From Lachnospira sp. (GTDB lineage Bacteria > Bacillota > Clostridia > Lachnospirales > Lachnospiraceae): a stretch of DNA of 64,000 nt. The stretch covers positions 1-64,000 of the forward strand of contig JAGATQ010000011.1 of NCBI GenBank assembly GCA_017621205.1, read 5' to 3'. The notes beneath the pieces were generated by a model. It saw only the letters and a program-made list of their open reading frames with translations, was not told where the DNA came from and ran no database searches. Made by a program: the position numbers and the translations under genes. Of the stretch, positions 53,759-63,728 are shown in pieces (position 1 is the stretch's first letter; each line of letters begins with the position of its first letter).

Positions 53759-56700
53759 ATGAAAGGTAAAAGATTACGGATGCGATTTGCCCGATTGCTG
53801 GCAGCAGTGTATGTGATGTATGTTGTAATGAGCGGAATGGCGATTCCCGGAGTAGATGGGAGTTATAAGCCGTTGATTAAGGCGAATGCGGCTGTTGGAG
53901 TAACCGTGTCGAATAATTCTGTTTTAAAGAATTCGGGTGTCGTAGGGACATATGGTGTAACAACAACCGGGATATCGGATACGAAAAAGGTGACCTATTT
54001 TACGATTAATAAAGGAGATACTTATCAAAATATTCCGACTCCCGATATTTATAGTGTGAAGTGGAATAATAAGGATTATTATTATGACCCGGCAAACACA
54101 GGGAATAAGGAAGGACTGTTTTGGTCGGATGTAAACCAGCAGTGGGGTTTTGTTTTTCCGGATTCAGCGACTGATTTTTCCGTTCAGTTACAGCTTGTTT
54201 TGCAATTTAATGCGTTACAGACAAATATTAGCGTCTATAATACAGGTTTTCAGCCTTCTGCTAGTGAAGCGAGTTATGAGCAGATTTCTGATGAAATGGC
54301 AGGAACGGAGTTAAGTGGGAAGTTAAGTGCTACATTTTGTGATTATGCAGGTAATACATCGTATAAATCAAATATTTTTAGTCCTTCCCAGTTGCGTTTT
54401 TATTGTCTGACTAAGGAAACCAATCATTACACATACCGCATTGAATATGGTAAAAACATCTTTGGTTACCAAGGGGATAGTAATACCCCTTCTGTATTGT
54501 CAATATGGACCACAGAGACAGCATCAGTGAGTGCGTATAGACAGAAGGGAACGAACCAACTGGTTGTAGATACCAATATAGCGGATGCTGAAAAATGGCT
54601 TCAGGTGGTTGGTTATGCCGAAGAGGAGAGTACTTATCAACTGGGTTATCCTAGTAGTGCTAGTGATTATTTGACTTATAATAATGGAACAATCAACGGA
54701 ACTGCCCTAATTGCATTTGAGGATGGGGAATTCTATCTTCCCTTGGCTAAGAGCAGCACATCGTTTTCAGGGGTGATTTGTTATTGTGCAGCAAAGAATG
54801 ACCAGGGACAGGGGTGTTCCAGTCGTCCCTATGGTTCAGCAACTAATAGTACGGGAAAGAAGGCGGGACGATATGATTTTTTGATATATGGACCTAAGTC
54901 ATCTACAATATCAAAATTAGAGGTAGGAACCTCTTCTAATATAACAGAGAATTTAAAGGATACCAATAATGGCACAGCAGATTTTGCTGGCAATGTGGTT
55001 CAAGTAGGCTCTACGACAGTAACTGAGAATACGCCATATGAGGACGAGTATGTCACAATTGATTATTATGGTAATGTTACTGCTAAAAAGGCTTCTGGTG
55101 TATCCAAAAGTTATAGTCTTACTACCCAAAACAAATATACTAAATTAACAAAAGGAGCGGTAACATTTAGGTATGCAACAGCTTCAGGTGGTAATTCTGG
55201 AACTCCAACCGGAGAATATGGCGAACAGACATGGCCGGTTTCTTTAACGGTAACCACAACGGATTCTTCTTCAACTACCGAGACAACCGAAGAATCAACC
55301 ACACAGGCACCAGCTACCTATAAGGCAACCTTGTCTACTACTAACAGCCAGACAAAGATTGCAGCGGGTGATAAGACTGCAACAGGTAATAATGGTTCTA
55401 TTACCTTGGAGGCAGGACAGACGGTAACTGTTACACCTGGTACCAGTACCTATGGAAGTACAGTAACGGTCAGTGATAGTGCAACAAAGGTGAATAAAAG
55501 TAGCAATGGCACCTATACCTTTACCATGCCTGCCAAGGCAATCACGGTGACGGTGACAGATATTACACTTTCCTCTATTTCTGCGGTTATAACAGGAGCC
55601 GGAAAAACAGCTTCATCGCCCTATGCGTTTGGAGCTAAAACGGCGGCACCGTCCAACACGGATATTGCGAATGCCTGCAAGCAGGGAGCATTAAGCATTA
55701 CAGCAACACTGAGCGATAATACTACCCGTTCGGTGACGGCGGGTGAAGCAAGTTATACTGTTACAAAGAATACGTTAGGGACTGCTACGGGCACTGGTGA
55801 TACGATTACGCATCCTGGAACGGCTGTAATTACAATTTCTTATGGAGGGAAATCGACAACGGTTAATTACTATTATACCTATACGACAGCCAATCAGAAG
55901 ACGTTACAGGGTATTACAATAGCGGCTAAGGCGGATAGTACCTTAAGCACCAGCTCGGCTGCTCCAACCGTTTTTGAGACGAAGGGTGGGCTTCCGGGTG
56001 AGGCAGTAATCAAGAGCCAGCTTGGAGCAATTACTGCTACCTATAAAGATTCACTGGGAAAAACAAGTACAGAGACGATTGCCAATACGGCAGCAGGAGT
56101 GGAACTGAAGGTAACTACACAGGAAAAGAATGCTACTGTAAGCGGTGGAGTATATACCCATGGCTATGTGGCACAGGTAGCAGCAACCTATAATGGCAAG
56201 ACATCGAATACAGTATCCTTTTATTATCAGTACTGTAATTATTCTGCAACCTGTAAGACAGTGGATGAAACAGGAAAAGATATATCTGCAACTGTGAAAG
56301 CAAGTGTTTCTGCGACAACAGATATTGCAAAGGGAGCAAATATTACGATAACAACGCCGGAGGATAAGACCTTAAGCTATCTTAAAACCAAGATATCTGT
56401 TATCGGTACGACTTCTAAGAAGGATTATTCGAATACAGTGAGTAGCAATACCTTTGCTATGCCGGGTGAGCCGGTTGAGGTTATGGTTACTTATACTAAA
56501 CTTTCTGATTTTATGGTAACACCACCAACGAAGACATTGTTGGATGCTGCACCGGGGTCGGATTTAAAGGCTTTTACAGATGGTGGTTATTTAACACTGA
56601 AATATCAGGGCGTTACGGGAAGTAAGGTGGATTTAGATGATAGTGGGGTTGCACTTGCTGGCGGGGTTGCAGAAAAAATATCTGATAAAAATGGAGTGAG

Positions 56701-59700
56701 TACATATAAGATTCCCGTTTCGGTGACCTTTAAAGGAATTGAGAAGAACAATGCATTTTCTTTTACTTATGAAGTAAAAAATAAATATAGTGCTAGCGTT
56801 ACCAATACGGAAGGACCGAGTGTCCAATTTAAGACTGGAAATGAATATACTACTAAGGTTTCCGGATATTATGGGGATACTATTACTATGAATGTACCGA
56901 AGGAGACACAGGAATATGCATTCCCGGTAGTGACAGTGCAATCAGCGGATGGAACAGTTATAAAGACGGTTACACAATCTGGCGAGGTGACCCTCACCAT
57001 GCCAGCAGCCAATGTTACGGTCACAGCAACATGGCAGAAGCTGACAAGGCTTGAGATAACACCACCGGATACCTCCGACGGAGAATGGAGTAAGCAGACT
57101 AAGAAAGAAGACTTACCTCTGGGAAGCATTAAGGCAGTGTATGGCAGTGGCAGTAGTGCTCGAACGAAGGATATTGTCATGACATATGATATGTACACTC
57201 TTGGGACTTCAACGGACCAGACAACAGAGAAACCCGATGGAAGCAAGACGGTTACCGTGACTGTTCCGGTTACGATTTGTGTACCTTATGGCGGACTGAC
57301 AGAGGAAGCTTCGTTTTCTTATTCTTATAGCTACGAGGTGTCTGCAAATAGCAAGAGCATTAGTATTGGGCAGCTTCATTGTGGCTCAGAGACTCTTGTT
57401 AATTCCGGATTGGTAAGAGTGAGTCAGAGTAGTGCGGACCCGGGTAGTGAGATTTCTGTTACGGTAAAGGAAACGCCTCAATATGCTTTCCCGACGGTTT
57501 ATAAAAAGACCGTATCAGGGACGGAGGAATTGACACTTTCCGGTACGGGTGATGAGAAGACAGCTACATTTACGATGCCTGCTTGGGATGTAGAAATTGT
57601 TGTGGATTACAAGCCACTTAGCAGCATCACTTTAACGGAGCCAGATAAGAAGCTGTATGACCAGTATACGAAACCAGAGGATTTGGATTTAACCGGAGGT
57701 TCCCTGACAGCAGTATATGGTAGCTCGGCTGAGGATACAAAGACGATTAATTTGAAAACGGAGGCTGGCGTAAGTAATGGATGCACAATCACTTGTACGA
57801 AGGGAACAGCTGAGGAACAGAATGGAGTACTTGTGACACCAGTGACAGTATCTATTACTTATGGAGGAAAGACGGCAACCTATGAATATACTTATCGTGA
57901 GATGCGCAGCTTTAGCATTACTCTGGATGAACAGTCATTGCCTGACGATTTTGTTAATAAGGAGCAGGTAAGACTGTCGACAACAATTGGTAATTATGGC
58001 GACAAGGTTACCTTGTACCTTCCAGCAGATACGGATGATATCTATGCATTTCCAACCGTATTGATAAGCCGGGGAGATACTGTAGAACCTTGGGAACCAG
58101 AAAATGGTATTTATGAGACAACGATTACGAGTGATATGTCTGTAGCTGTGTCCTATTGTAAGCTCAGTGGGCTTGAGCTCACGCTCCCTGAGGAGGAGGA
58201 TATTAAGACGTTCCTGCCGCCGATTGATGACTTGGATATCAGTGGTGTGAAGCTACAACTGGTATATTATAATGATGAGGAACAGGAAGGGGGACGTAAG
58301 AGTATTTCCACCAGTGGCTATGCAGATTTTGCTTATGGTAAGGAAACAGAGAGTGTGACAGATGGAGCCTGTCTTCATACGGTTCCGGTTCTTATTACAG
58401 CAAACTATAAGGATTTGGTTGAGGCAGAGGGTAGTTATTCTGTTTTATACCGCAATTATGTAGTATCTGCACAGGATGTAGATGGCAATCCACTTACAGT
58501 AGATAAAGCAAAAGCTAATGCAGGAGATACTGTTGTGATTTCTGTTACACCGGGGCTTGTTGTATCGAAGATTACGGCGAATGGTACACTGGTAAGCTAT
58601 GCACTTTCCAATGATAAGACGAAGGCGACGATTTGTTTGAGTGAAGAGATGCTGTCAGCAAAAACAGGTTATACATTTGTTGTAGCTTATCAGACCCAGA
58701 CGATTCAGGATATCGAAGCGCCAGAGAATGCGGTCGTTGTGTCCGATAAGATTATGACTGAGGAGGAGCTTAAGCAGGCATTGACTGATTTAGATACCTT
58801 TGACTTTGGTACAGCATCCATTTTGGTAAGCTATGACGAGACGGAGCCTGCTGTAGAGATTCCATTAAACAGTTCTACTATTGCAAAAGAGCTTCTTGAA
58901 GACAAAACAACAGAAAAGGAAAGTGCGGATGGCACTTATATAGAGCGTACTTATATTATTAAGGCGACGATTGATGGTAAAAGTGTTGAGATTCCGATTA
59001 TCGTAAAGGTGCAAAAGAAGGCAAATGCCAGTGGTGATGCATCCGGAGAGGGAACAGAATCCAAAACACCGGGTGGAACAGGAGCTGGTGAAGGGGGTTC
59101 TCCGAATACTCCCGGAGGCAATACGGAGCAGAATAACAATCCTACAGCAACCTCTACAAAGCCGGGTAAGGTTGCGGGTGTTAAGGTGGCTGCTAAGAAG
59201 CGTAAACTCACTGTTACATGGAAGGCAGCAGACAATGCGTCTGCCTATGAAATATGGATTTCCACGAAGAAGAACGGGGGCTACCTAAAGGCAGCTACCG
59301 TGAAAAAGAGTGGCAGCAAAAAGACCTACAGCTATACGGTAAAGAAACTGGATGGCAGTAAGCTTAAGAAGGGTAAGACCTACTATGTAAAGGTACGGGC
59401 AGTTAATGTTAAGAGCAAGCTTGCTAAGAAGACCATTACACAGACGGCAAAGAGTAAGCCAAACCGGCGGCTATATGTTACGGTAAAGAGTGTGAAAAAT
59501 GCAGTGTCTTATACTGTAAAGGCATCAACTAAGAAAAAGAGCGGATATAAGACGATATTTAAGTTTGATGAAATCGGCAAGAAAAAATATACGAAGTATA
59601 TCAAGCGGCAAAAGCGTAAAACAAAGTATTATATTAAGGTTGAGGTTAAGGTTGAAACCGGGAAGCGTCAGGATGGTGCTTATAGTTCTGTATTAAAGGT

Positions 59701-59713
59701 AAAGTGCAAATAG
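53759..59713 (+). CDS. Giant exported repeat-built surface protein with C-terminal FN3 modules
   Basis: 1984 residues; ATG 53759 is seven bases after GGAGG. Residues 1-43 are a signal peptide (RFARLLAAVYVMYVVMSGMA...ANAAVG). About 45-480 is a unique region with DYYYDPANTG and YDFLIYGPKS. A Thr-rich linker (about 495-520, TTTDSSSTTETTEEST) leads to alternating repeat pairs. One type ends in an YGG-K-x-x-T-Y-x-Y-x-Y strand. The other has Y-A-F-P-x-V followed by T-M-P-A-x-x-V-x-V. At least four pairs lie between about 520 and 1600. A Gly/Pro/Asn linker (about 1760-1800) then leads to two FN3-like, very Lys-rich modules ending VLKVKCK. No LPxTG or SLH motif is seen, so attachment may be ionic. 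An adhesin or matrix role is an inference. Confidence 0.8.
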   Translation: MKGKRLRMRFARLLAAVYVMYVVMSGMAIPGVDGSYKPLIKANAAVGVTVSNNSVLKNSGVVGTYGVTTTGISDTKKVTYFTINKGDTYQNIPTPDIYSVKWNNKDYYYDPANTGNKEGLFWSDVNQQWGFVFPDSATDFSVQLQLVLQFNALQTNISVYNTGFQPSASEASYEQISDEMAGTELSGKLSATFCDYAGNTSYKSNIFSPSQLRFYCLTKETNHYTYRIEYGKNIFGYQGDSNTPSVLSIWTTETASVSAYRQKGTNQLVVDTNIADAEKWLQVVGYAEEESTYQLGYPSSASDYLTYNNGTINGTALIAFEDGEFYLPLAKSSTSFSGVICYCAAKNDQGQGCSSRPYGSATNSTGKKAGRYDFLIYGPKSSTISKLEVGTSSNITENLKDTNNGTADFAGNVVQVGSTTVTENTPYEDEYVTIDYYGNVTAKKASGVSKSYSLTTQNKYTKLTKGAVTFRYATASGGNSGTPTGEYGEQTWPVSLTVTTTDSSSTTETTEESTTQAPATYKATLSTTNSQTKIAAGDKTATGNNGSITLEAGQTVTVTPGTSTYGSTVTVSDSATKVNKSSNGTYTFTMPAKAITVTVTDITLSSISAVITGAGKTASSPYAFGAKTAAPSNTDIANACKQGALSITATLSDNTTRSVTAGEASYTVTKNTLGTATGTGDTITHPGTAVITISYGGKSTTVNYYYTYTTANQKTLQGITIAAKADSTLSTSSAAPTVFETKGGLPGEAVIKSQLGAITATYKDSLGKTSTETIANTAAGVELKVTTQEKNATVSGGVYTHGYVAQVAATYNGKTSNTVSFYYQYCNYSATCKTVDETGKDISATVKASVSATTDIAKGANITITTPEDKTLSYLKTKISVIGTTSKKDYSNTVSSNTFAMPGEPVEVMVTYTKLSDFMVTPPTKTLLDAAPGSDLKAFTDGGYLTLKYQGVTGSKVDLDDSGVALAGGVAEKISDKNGVSTYKIPVSVTFKGIEKNNAFSFTYEVKNKYSASVTNTEGPSVQFKTGNEYTTKVSGYYGDTITMNVPKETQEYAFPVVTVQSADGTVIKTVTQSGEVTLTMPAANVTVTATWQKLTRLEITPPDTSDGEWSKQTKKEDLPLGSIKAVYGSGSSARTKDIVMTYDMYTLGTSTDQTTEKPDGSKTVTVTVPVTICVPYGGLTEEASFSYSYSYEVSANSKSISIGQLHCGSETLVNSGLVRVSQSSADPGSEISVTVKETPQYAFPTVYKKTVSGTEELTLSGTGDEKTATFTMPAWDVEIVVDYKPLSSITLTEPDKKLYDQYTKPEDLDLTGGSLTAVYGSSAEDTKTINLKTEAGVSNGCTITCTKGTAEEQNGVLVTPVTVSITYGGKTATYEYTYREMRSFSITLDEQSLPDDFVNKEQVRLSTTIGNYGDKVTLYLPADTDDIYAFPTVLISRGDTVEPWEPENGIYETTITSDMSVAVSYCKLSGLELTLPEEEDIKTFLPPIDDLDISGVKLQLVYYNDEEQEGGRKSISTSGYADFAYGKETESVTDGACLHTVPVLITANYKDLVEAEGSYSVLYRNYVVSAQDVDGNPLTVDKAKANAGDTVVISVTPGLVVSKITANGTLVSYALSNDKTKATICLSEEMLSAKTGYTFVVAYQTQTIQDIEAPENAVVVSDKIMTEEELKQALTDLDTFDFGTASILVSYDETEPAVEIPLNSSTIAKELLEDKTTEKESADGTYIERTYIIKATIDGKSVEIPIIVKVQKKANASGDASGEGTESKTPGGTGAGEGGSPNTPGGNTEQNNNPTATSTKPGKVAGVKVAAKKRKLTVTWKAADNASAYEIWISTKKNGGYLKAATVKKSGSKKTYSYTVKKLDGSKLKKGKTYYVKVRAVNVKSKLAKKTITQTAKSKPNRRLYVTVKSVKNAVSYTVKASTKKKSGYKTIFKFDEIGKKKYTKYIKRQKRKTKYYIKVEVKVETGKRQDGAYSSVLKVKCK

Positions 59714-59811
59714 CTGGTTATAAGTAACAGAAAGTATATGCTATAAAGAATTGAATACAATACTACATCGGTTGTATGCATAATGCTATATTGAGAAAGA
59801 TTATGTTAATG

Positions 59812-59867
59812 CTCCCTTTCGGCAGACTGCCTGTTGTTAAGGCATATGCTGCAAAGGGAGTGTTTTT
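59812..59867 (+). terminator. Terminator of the giant surface-protein gene
   Basis: An outer stem CTCCCTTT / AAAGGGAG plus inner GCAG/CTGC and GCCT/AGGC pairings, followed by TGTTTTTCTTT. Confidence 0.85.
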
Positions 59868-60008
59868 CTTTACAAATTTAAAAGATGTGATTATAATAGG
59901 GAATGTGTCAGATTGATCATAAGCCATATAGCCCCACTGGTTAGGTGGTGGGTAGTTTAAGAAGGTGCAACATCATAAATAGAGAAGTGACCCAATAGGA
60001 GGAGAAGG

Positions 60009-61259
60009 ATGAACAAAATACCATTTGTAACGAAGGAACAATTAGAGCAGATTATGGATAAGTATCCGACACCCTTTCATTTGTATGATGAGAAGGGTAT
60101 CCGTGAAAACGCAAGAAGGTTGAAGCAGGCATTTGCATGGAACAAAGGCTTTCACGAATATTTTGCAGTAAAGGCAACACCGAATCCGACCATTTTAAAG
60201 ATATTAAAGGAGGAGGGCTGTGGGACAGATTGTTCTTCCTTAACGGAGCTGATGATGTCTGAGATGTGCGGTTTTTCCGGTAATGAGATTATGTTTTCCA
60301 GCAACGATACTCCTGCAGAAGAGTTTGTAAAGGCGAAGGAGCTTAACGCTATTATTAATCTGGATGATATTACACATATTGATTTTTTGGATAAGGTAGC
60401 AGGAATACCAAAGAAGATATGCTGTCGTTTTAATCCGGGGGGTAAATTCTCTATCGCCACAACCATTATGGACAATCCGGGCGATGCCAAATATGGTATG
60501 ACAAAGCCACAGATTATAGAGGCATATAAGCGTTTGAAGGACATGGGTGTAGAGGAATTTGGTATGCATTCCTTTCTTGCAAGTAATACGGTAACCAATG
60601 AGTACTACCCAGTGCTTGCTAAGATTTTATTTGAGCTCGCTGTGGAGATTCAAGAGAAAACGGGAGTAAAGCTAAGCTTTATTAATTTATCTGGTGGGGT
60701 AGGAATCCCTTATACACCGGATAAAGAGCCAAATGATATTATGGTTATTGGTGAGGGTGTTCACAAGGCATTTGATGAAGTACTAGTTCCTGCAGGCTTG
60801 GGAGATGTCAAGATATTTACCGAGCTTGGACGGTTTATGCTAGCCCCTTATGGACATCTGGTAACAAAAGTGATTCACGAAAAGCACACTCATAAGGAAT
60901 ATATCGGTGTAGATGCCTGTGCGGTGAATCTGATGCGTCCTGCCATGTATGGAGCATACCATCATATTACGGTTATGGGTAAGGAGGATGCCCCACATGA
61001 CCATATGTATGATGTCACAGGTTCCTTATGTGAAAACAACGACAAATTTGCTATTGACAGAGAGTTGCCTGAGATAGAAATCGGAGATACCCTGGTGATT
61101 CATGATACCGGTGCACATGGCTTTGCTATGGGTTACAACTACAATGGAAAGCTAAAATCCGCAGAGATATTACTAAAGGAGGACGGCAGTAGCGAGATGA
61201 TTCGACGTGCCGAGACGCCGGATGATTATTTTGCGACCTTAAGAGGATATGGGTTGTAG
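60009..61259 (+). CDS. lysA: Diaminopimelate decarboxylase
   Basis: A PLP-dependent enzyme of fold type III converting meso-DAP to lysine, 416 residues. The PLP Lys lies in YFAVKATPNP near residue 53. Other conserved pieces: MHSFLASN, INLSGGVGIPY (phosphate-binding Gly loop), FTELGRFMLAPYG and GSLCENNDKFA with the active-site Cys from the partner subunit. AGGAGGAG precedes the ATG. It resembles the divergent LysA of Clostridia rather than ornithine decarboxylase. No lysine riboswitch is seen in the 295-bp upstream region. Confidence 0.9.
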   Translation: MNKIPFVTKEQLEQIMDKYPTPFHLYDEKGIRENARRLKQAFAWNKGFHEYFAVKATPNPTILKILKEEGCGTDCSSLTELMMSEMCGFSGNEIMFSSNDTPAEEFVKAKELNAIINLDDITHIDFLDKVAGIPKKICCRFNPGGKFSIATTIMDNPGDAKYGMTKPQIIEAYKRLKDMGVEEFGMHSFLASNTVTNEYYPVLAKILFELAVEIQEKTGVKLSFINLSGGVGIPYTPDKEPNDIMVIGEGVHKAFDEVLVPAGLGDVKIFTELGRFMLAPYGHLVTKVIHEKHTHKEYIGVDACAVNLMRPAMYGAYHHITVMGKEDAPHDHMYDVTGSLCENNDKFAIDRELPEIEIGDTLVIHDTGAHGFAMGYNYNGKLKSAEILLKEDGSSEMIRRAETPDDYFATLRGYGL

Positions 61260-61324
61260 GATGGGGTTATAACAAGAGCAACAAATAGCCTAGTGGGTAC
61301 TTTGCCACTATAAAAGTAAAGAAA

Positions 61325-61360
61325 AATCCCCCAACGGTGTTGCCTCACAGTTGGGGGATT
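61325..61360. terminator. Bidirectional terminator
   Basis: An 11-bp perfect stem AATCCCCCAAC / GTTGGGGGATT with a 14-base loop, between lysA (+) and potD (-). T/A runs flank it on both sides. Confidence 0.88.
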
Positions 61361-61498
61361 CATTTCTTGTCAACATAGACTTTTTATCTCTTTTTGCCTA
61401 TAGGCATTATATCATATGCAGTAATCCTTTTCAATATGCTTTTATCACAAAAATTAACCTTATCCAATTTATTCTAAAAACCAATGAAAGCATACCAC

Positions 61499-62932
61499 TC
61501 ACGAAAACGGATTAAAACACCGCACATTAATCCACATCTGGTTAAGCTCCTTCGTAGTCTCTGGGTCGAGATAATCCATAATGGTGCATCGCTTCAACAC
61601 ATCCTCTGGTGGATATTGCGCAAATAGCTGGCGGTTGAGCTGGTCAGGTGTCGTGGTAATGATAGCATCCTCTCTGCCAAAAAAGCTGCTGACATCATAT
61701 TCTACTGTTTTGTTGTCCTCTTCGTCTGCTCCATAACACCAGTCTGCATAATCAAGAATCGTACTGTCATTGCCACCGGCAATTACAGAGGTATAGCCAA
61801 TATAATACATATTGCGTACCACATTATCCGGCTGTGCCATGAAATTTAAAAAGGCTTCACAGGCATCTTTTTTTTCTTTGTTTCCCTCAATACCATCCTT
61901 TAACATGACCCAGCCATCAAACCATAGATTAGAGCATTCATAAGGAACAGAATACTCTAGTATCGTTCCCACCTCTTCGGCTTGGTCTAGAGAATAGACG
62001 GCATCTCCTGACCACTGTAAATTAGCCACAACCTTTCCTGTTACCATATCGGATTTGCCGTTATCGGTTTCAAAGGAATAAAAATTAGTTCTGTTTTTCT
62101 GCAAAAGCTGTTCGATAGCAGACATGGTTTCTCTTGAGGTATCGTTCATTTCCTGCTGCAGACGGTTGGGGTATTCCTTTAGCAGTTGTTCTGCCCGTTC
62201 CAAATTACTTTCTAAATAAGGACGCATGGCTAATTCCTGTAGTTCCGTCGATTTATAAATGCCCATAGCGGCAAAATAGGCATCCCGTACGTTGTCCTTC
62301 ATGGTAATACGGCATTTATATTTGCTATCAATAAGCAGCTTCCAGCTACTTGCTTCCTCTTTTTTTACTTCCTTTGGATTATATACAATTCCTGTGTTCC
62401 CCCACATGTAGCCTGCTGTATAGCGGTCAATGGATTCCCCATTAATACTGATGTTGTGGGTGAATTCCTTGATATAGGGTGACACACCGCGGATGTAGCT
62501 GTTTTTTTCTTGGGTTTCATCTAAGAAATCATCACTTAAGGGTTCTAATTTTTCTTCTGCCATCAACTTCATAATCATATATTCAGAAGGGCATATAAGG
62601 TCAAACTTATCCCCTAGTGTGAGCTGGTTATACAAATCCTCGTTTGTCCCTAAGCAGGAGTATTCTATTTTGATTTTTTTGTGGGCAGTTTTCTCGTACC
62701 ATGCAATAAAATCGTCGAGCATGGAGTTTTTACCAATGATATCCTTGTTTTCAAGGTCAATGGTTTCCTCTTCTTCCCAGCCACCTTCGTCAATATATTC
62801 CTCCCAGTTACAGATTCTAAGGGTAAGTGTATCCTCATGTTCCTTTTTGCCACACCCGGATAGGGTGATATGTAGTCCAGCCAAAAGAAGGATTAGAAAT
62901 AGAAGTAGGAAATGTTTTTTAAATCGCTTCAT
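61499..62932 (-). CDS. potD: Spermidine/putrescine ABC transporter substrate-binding lipoprotein
   Basis: A 477-residue lipoprotein. The signal ends in ITLSGC-GKK, with the lipobox Cys near 27. The periplasmic-binding fold is PotD-like: LRICNWEEYID at the mature start, FDLICPSEYMIMKL, GYMWGNTGIVYNP, LQWSGDAVYSL and NLWFDGWVMLKDG, which match polyamine-binding positions (Trp/Asp/Glu). It is longer than E. coli PotD because of an insert near residues 45-55 and extra helices. Its start overlaps the potC stop by 14 bp, so it is the distal gene of the operon. Confidence 0.9.
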   Translation of the reverse strand: MKRFKKHFLLLFLILLLAGLHITLSGCGKKEHEDTLTLRICNWEEYIDEGGWEEEETIDLENKDIIGKNSMLDDFIAWYEKTAHKKIKIEYSCLGTNEDLYNQLTLGDKFDLICPSEYMIMKLMAEEKLEPLSDDFLDETQEKNSYIRGVSPYIKEFTHNISINGESIDRYTAGYMWGNTGIVYNPKEVKKEEASSWKLLIDSKYKCRITMKDNVRDAYFAAMGIYKSTELQELAMRPYLESNLERAEQLLKEYPNRLQQEMNDTSRETMSAIEQLLQKNRTNFYSFETDNGKSDMVTGKVVANLQWSGDAVYSLDQAEEVGTILEYSVPYECSNLWFDGWVMLKDGIEGNKEKKDACEAFLNFMAQPDNVVRNMYYIGYTSVIAGGNDSTILDYADWCYGADEEDNKTVEYDVSSFFGREDAIITTTPDQLNRQLFAQYPPEDVLKRCTIMDYLDPETTKELNQMWINVRCFNPFS

Positions 62933-63728
62933 AGTCCTGTACCTCCTCTGCGTTTTTGGCTAGTATGTTCATCATCCAGACAGCAATTACAACGATAATA
63001 AATATAACGGTTGATAATGCCCAAAGTGCAGTCTTGATTTCTGTCTGTTCTCCCTTGGTGGCATTTACCACATAGGTGCTAATCGTGTCAAAGGTAGCGG
63101 GCTTGGTATAGGTAGTAACAAAGTAATCATCAAGGGATAGTGTGATAGACAGCACAAAGCCCGACAAAATACCCGGAAGAATGTGTGGCAATATAACCTT
63201 ATTTAGTGCCTGCAAGGGAGTAGCCCCTAAATCAAGGGCAGCCTCGTAGTAATTGGAATCCATTTGTTTTAGCTTTGGCGTTACAGAAAGATAAACAAAG
63301 GGTGCGCATAGTATGGTATGTCCGATTACGAGTGGGAAAAAAGTATTTTTATCCACGCCACATACGACCACCAGCATAATGCACAGAGAGAATGCTGTTA
63401 CTACATCTGCATTTATCACGGGAATCTGATTGAGAATGCTAATCGTTGTCTTGCCAACCCGGCGGCTGTAAAAGGCACCGATTGCTCCAAGTGTACCAAG
63501 CAAGGTGGCGAGCAAGGCGGAGCCGATGGCTAGGAGAAATGTCCCTCCAATCATATGCTTAAGTTCCGGTGTGGTAAAGAGTACCCGGTAATTAGAAAGT
63601 GAAAAATGCCGGATTGCACCAATCGTTGTGGAGTCAGTAAAGCTATAGACTGCCAGTATGACAATCGGAAGATATAAAAATAATAGAACAACGCCTAATA
63701 GCAAGGCGGATACAATAGACTTTTTCAT
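62919..63728 (-). CDS. potC: Spermidine/putrescine ABC transporter permease
   Basis: A 269-residue protein with six membrane helices. The EAA loop that contacts the ATPase reads EAALDLGATPLQALNKVILPHILPG (first twenty are the core) near residue 165. The start shares a base with the upstream potB stop (TAATG). The C-terminal ~14 bp overlap potD. It is a close match to PotC-type permeases by architecture and gene order. Confidence 0.92.
   Translation of the reverse strand: MKKSIVSALLLGVVLLFLYLPIVILAVYSFTDSTTIGAIRHFSLSNYRVLFTTPELKHMIGGTFLLAIGSALLATLLGTLGAIGAFYSRRVGKTTISILNQIPVINADVVTAFSLCIMLVVVCGVDKNTFFPLVIGHTILCAPFVYLSVTPKLKQMDSNYYEAALDLGATPLQALNKVILPHILPGILSGFVLSITLSLDDYFVTTYTKPATFDTISTYVVNATKGEQTEIKTALWALSTVIFIIVVIAVWMMNILAKNAEEVQDYEAI

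Noticed and set aside
59880..60008. Lysine riboswitch before lysA
   Set aside because: The leader is too short after the preceding terminator and the conserved lysine-aptamer core is not seen.
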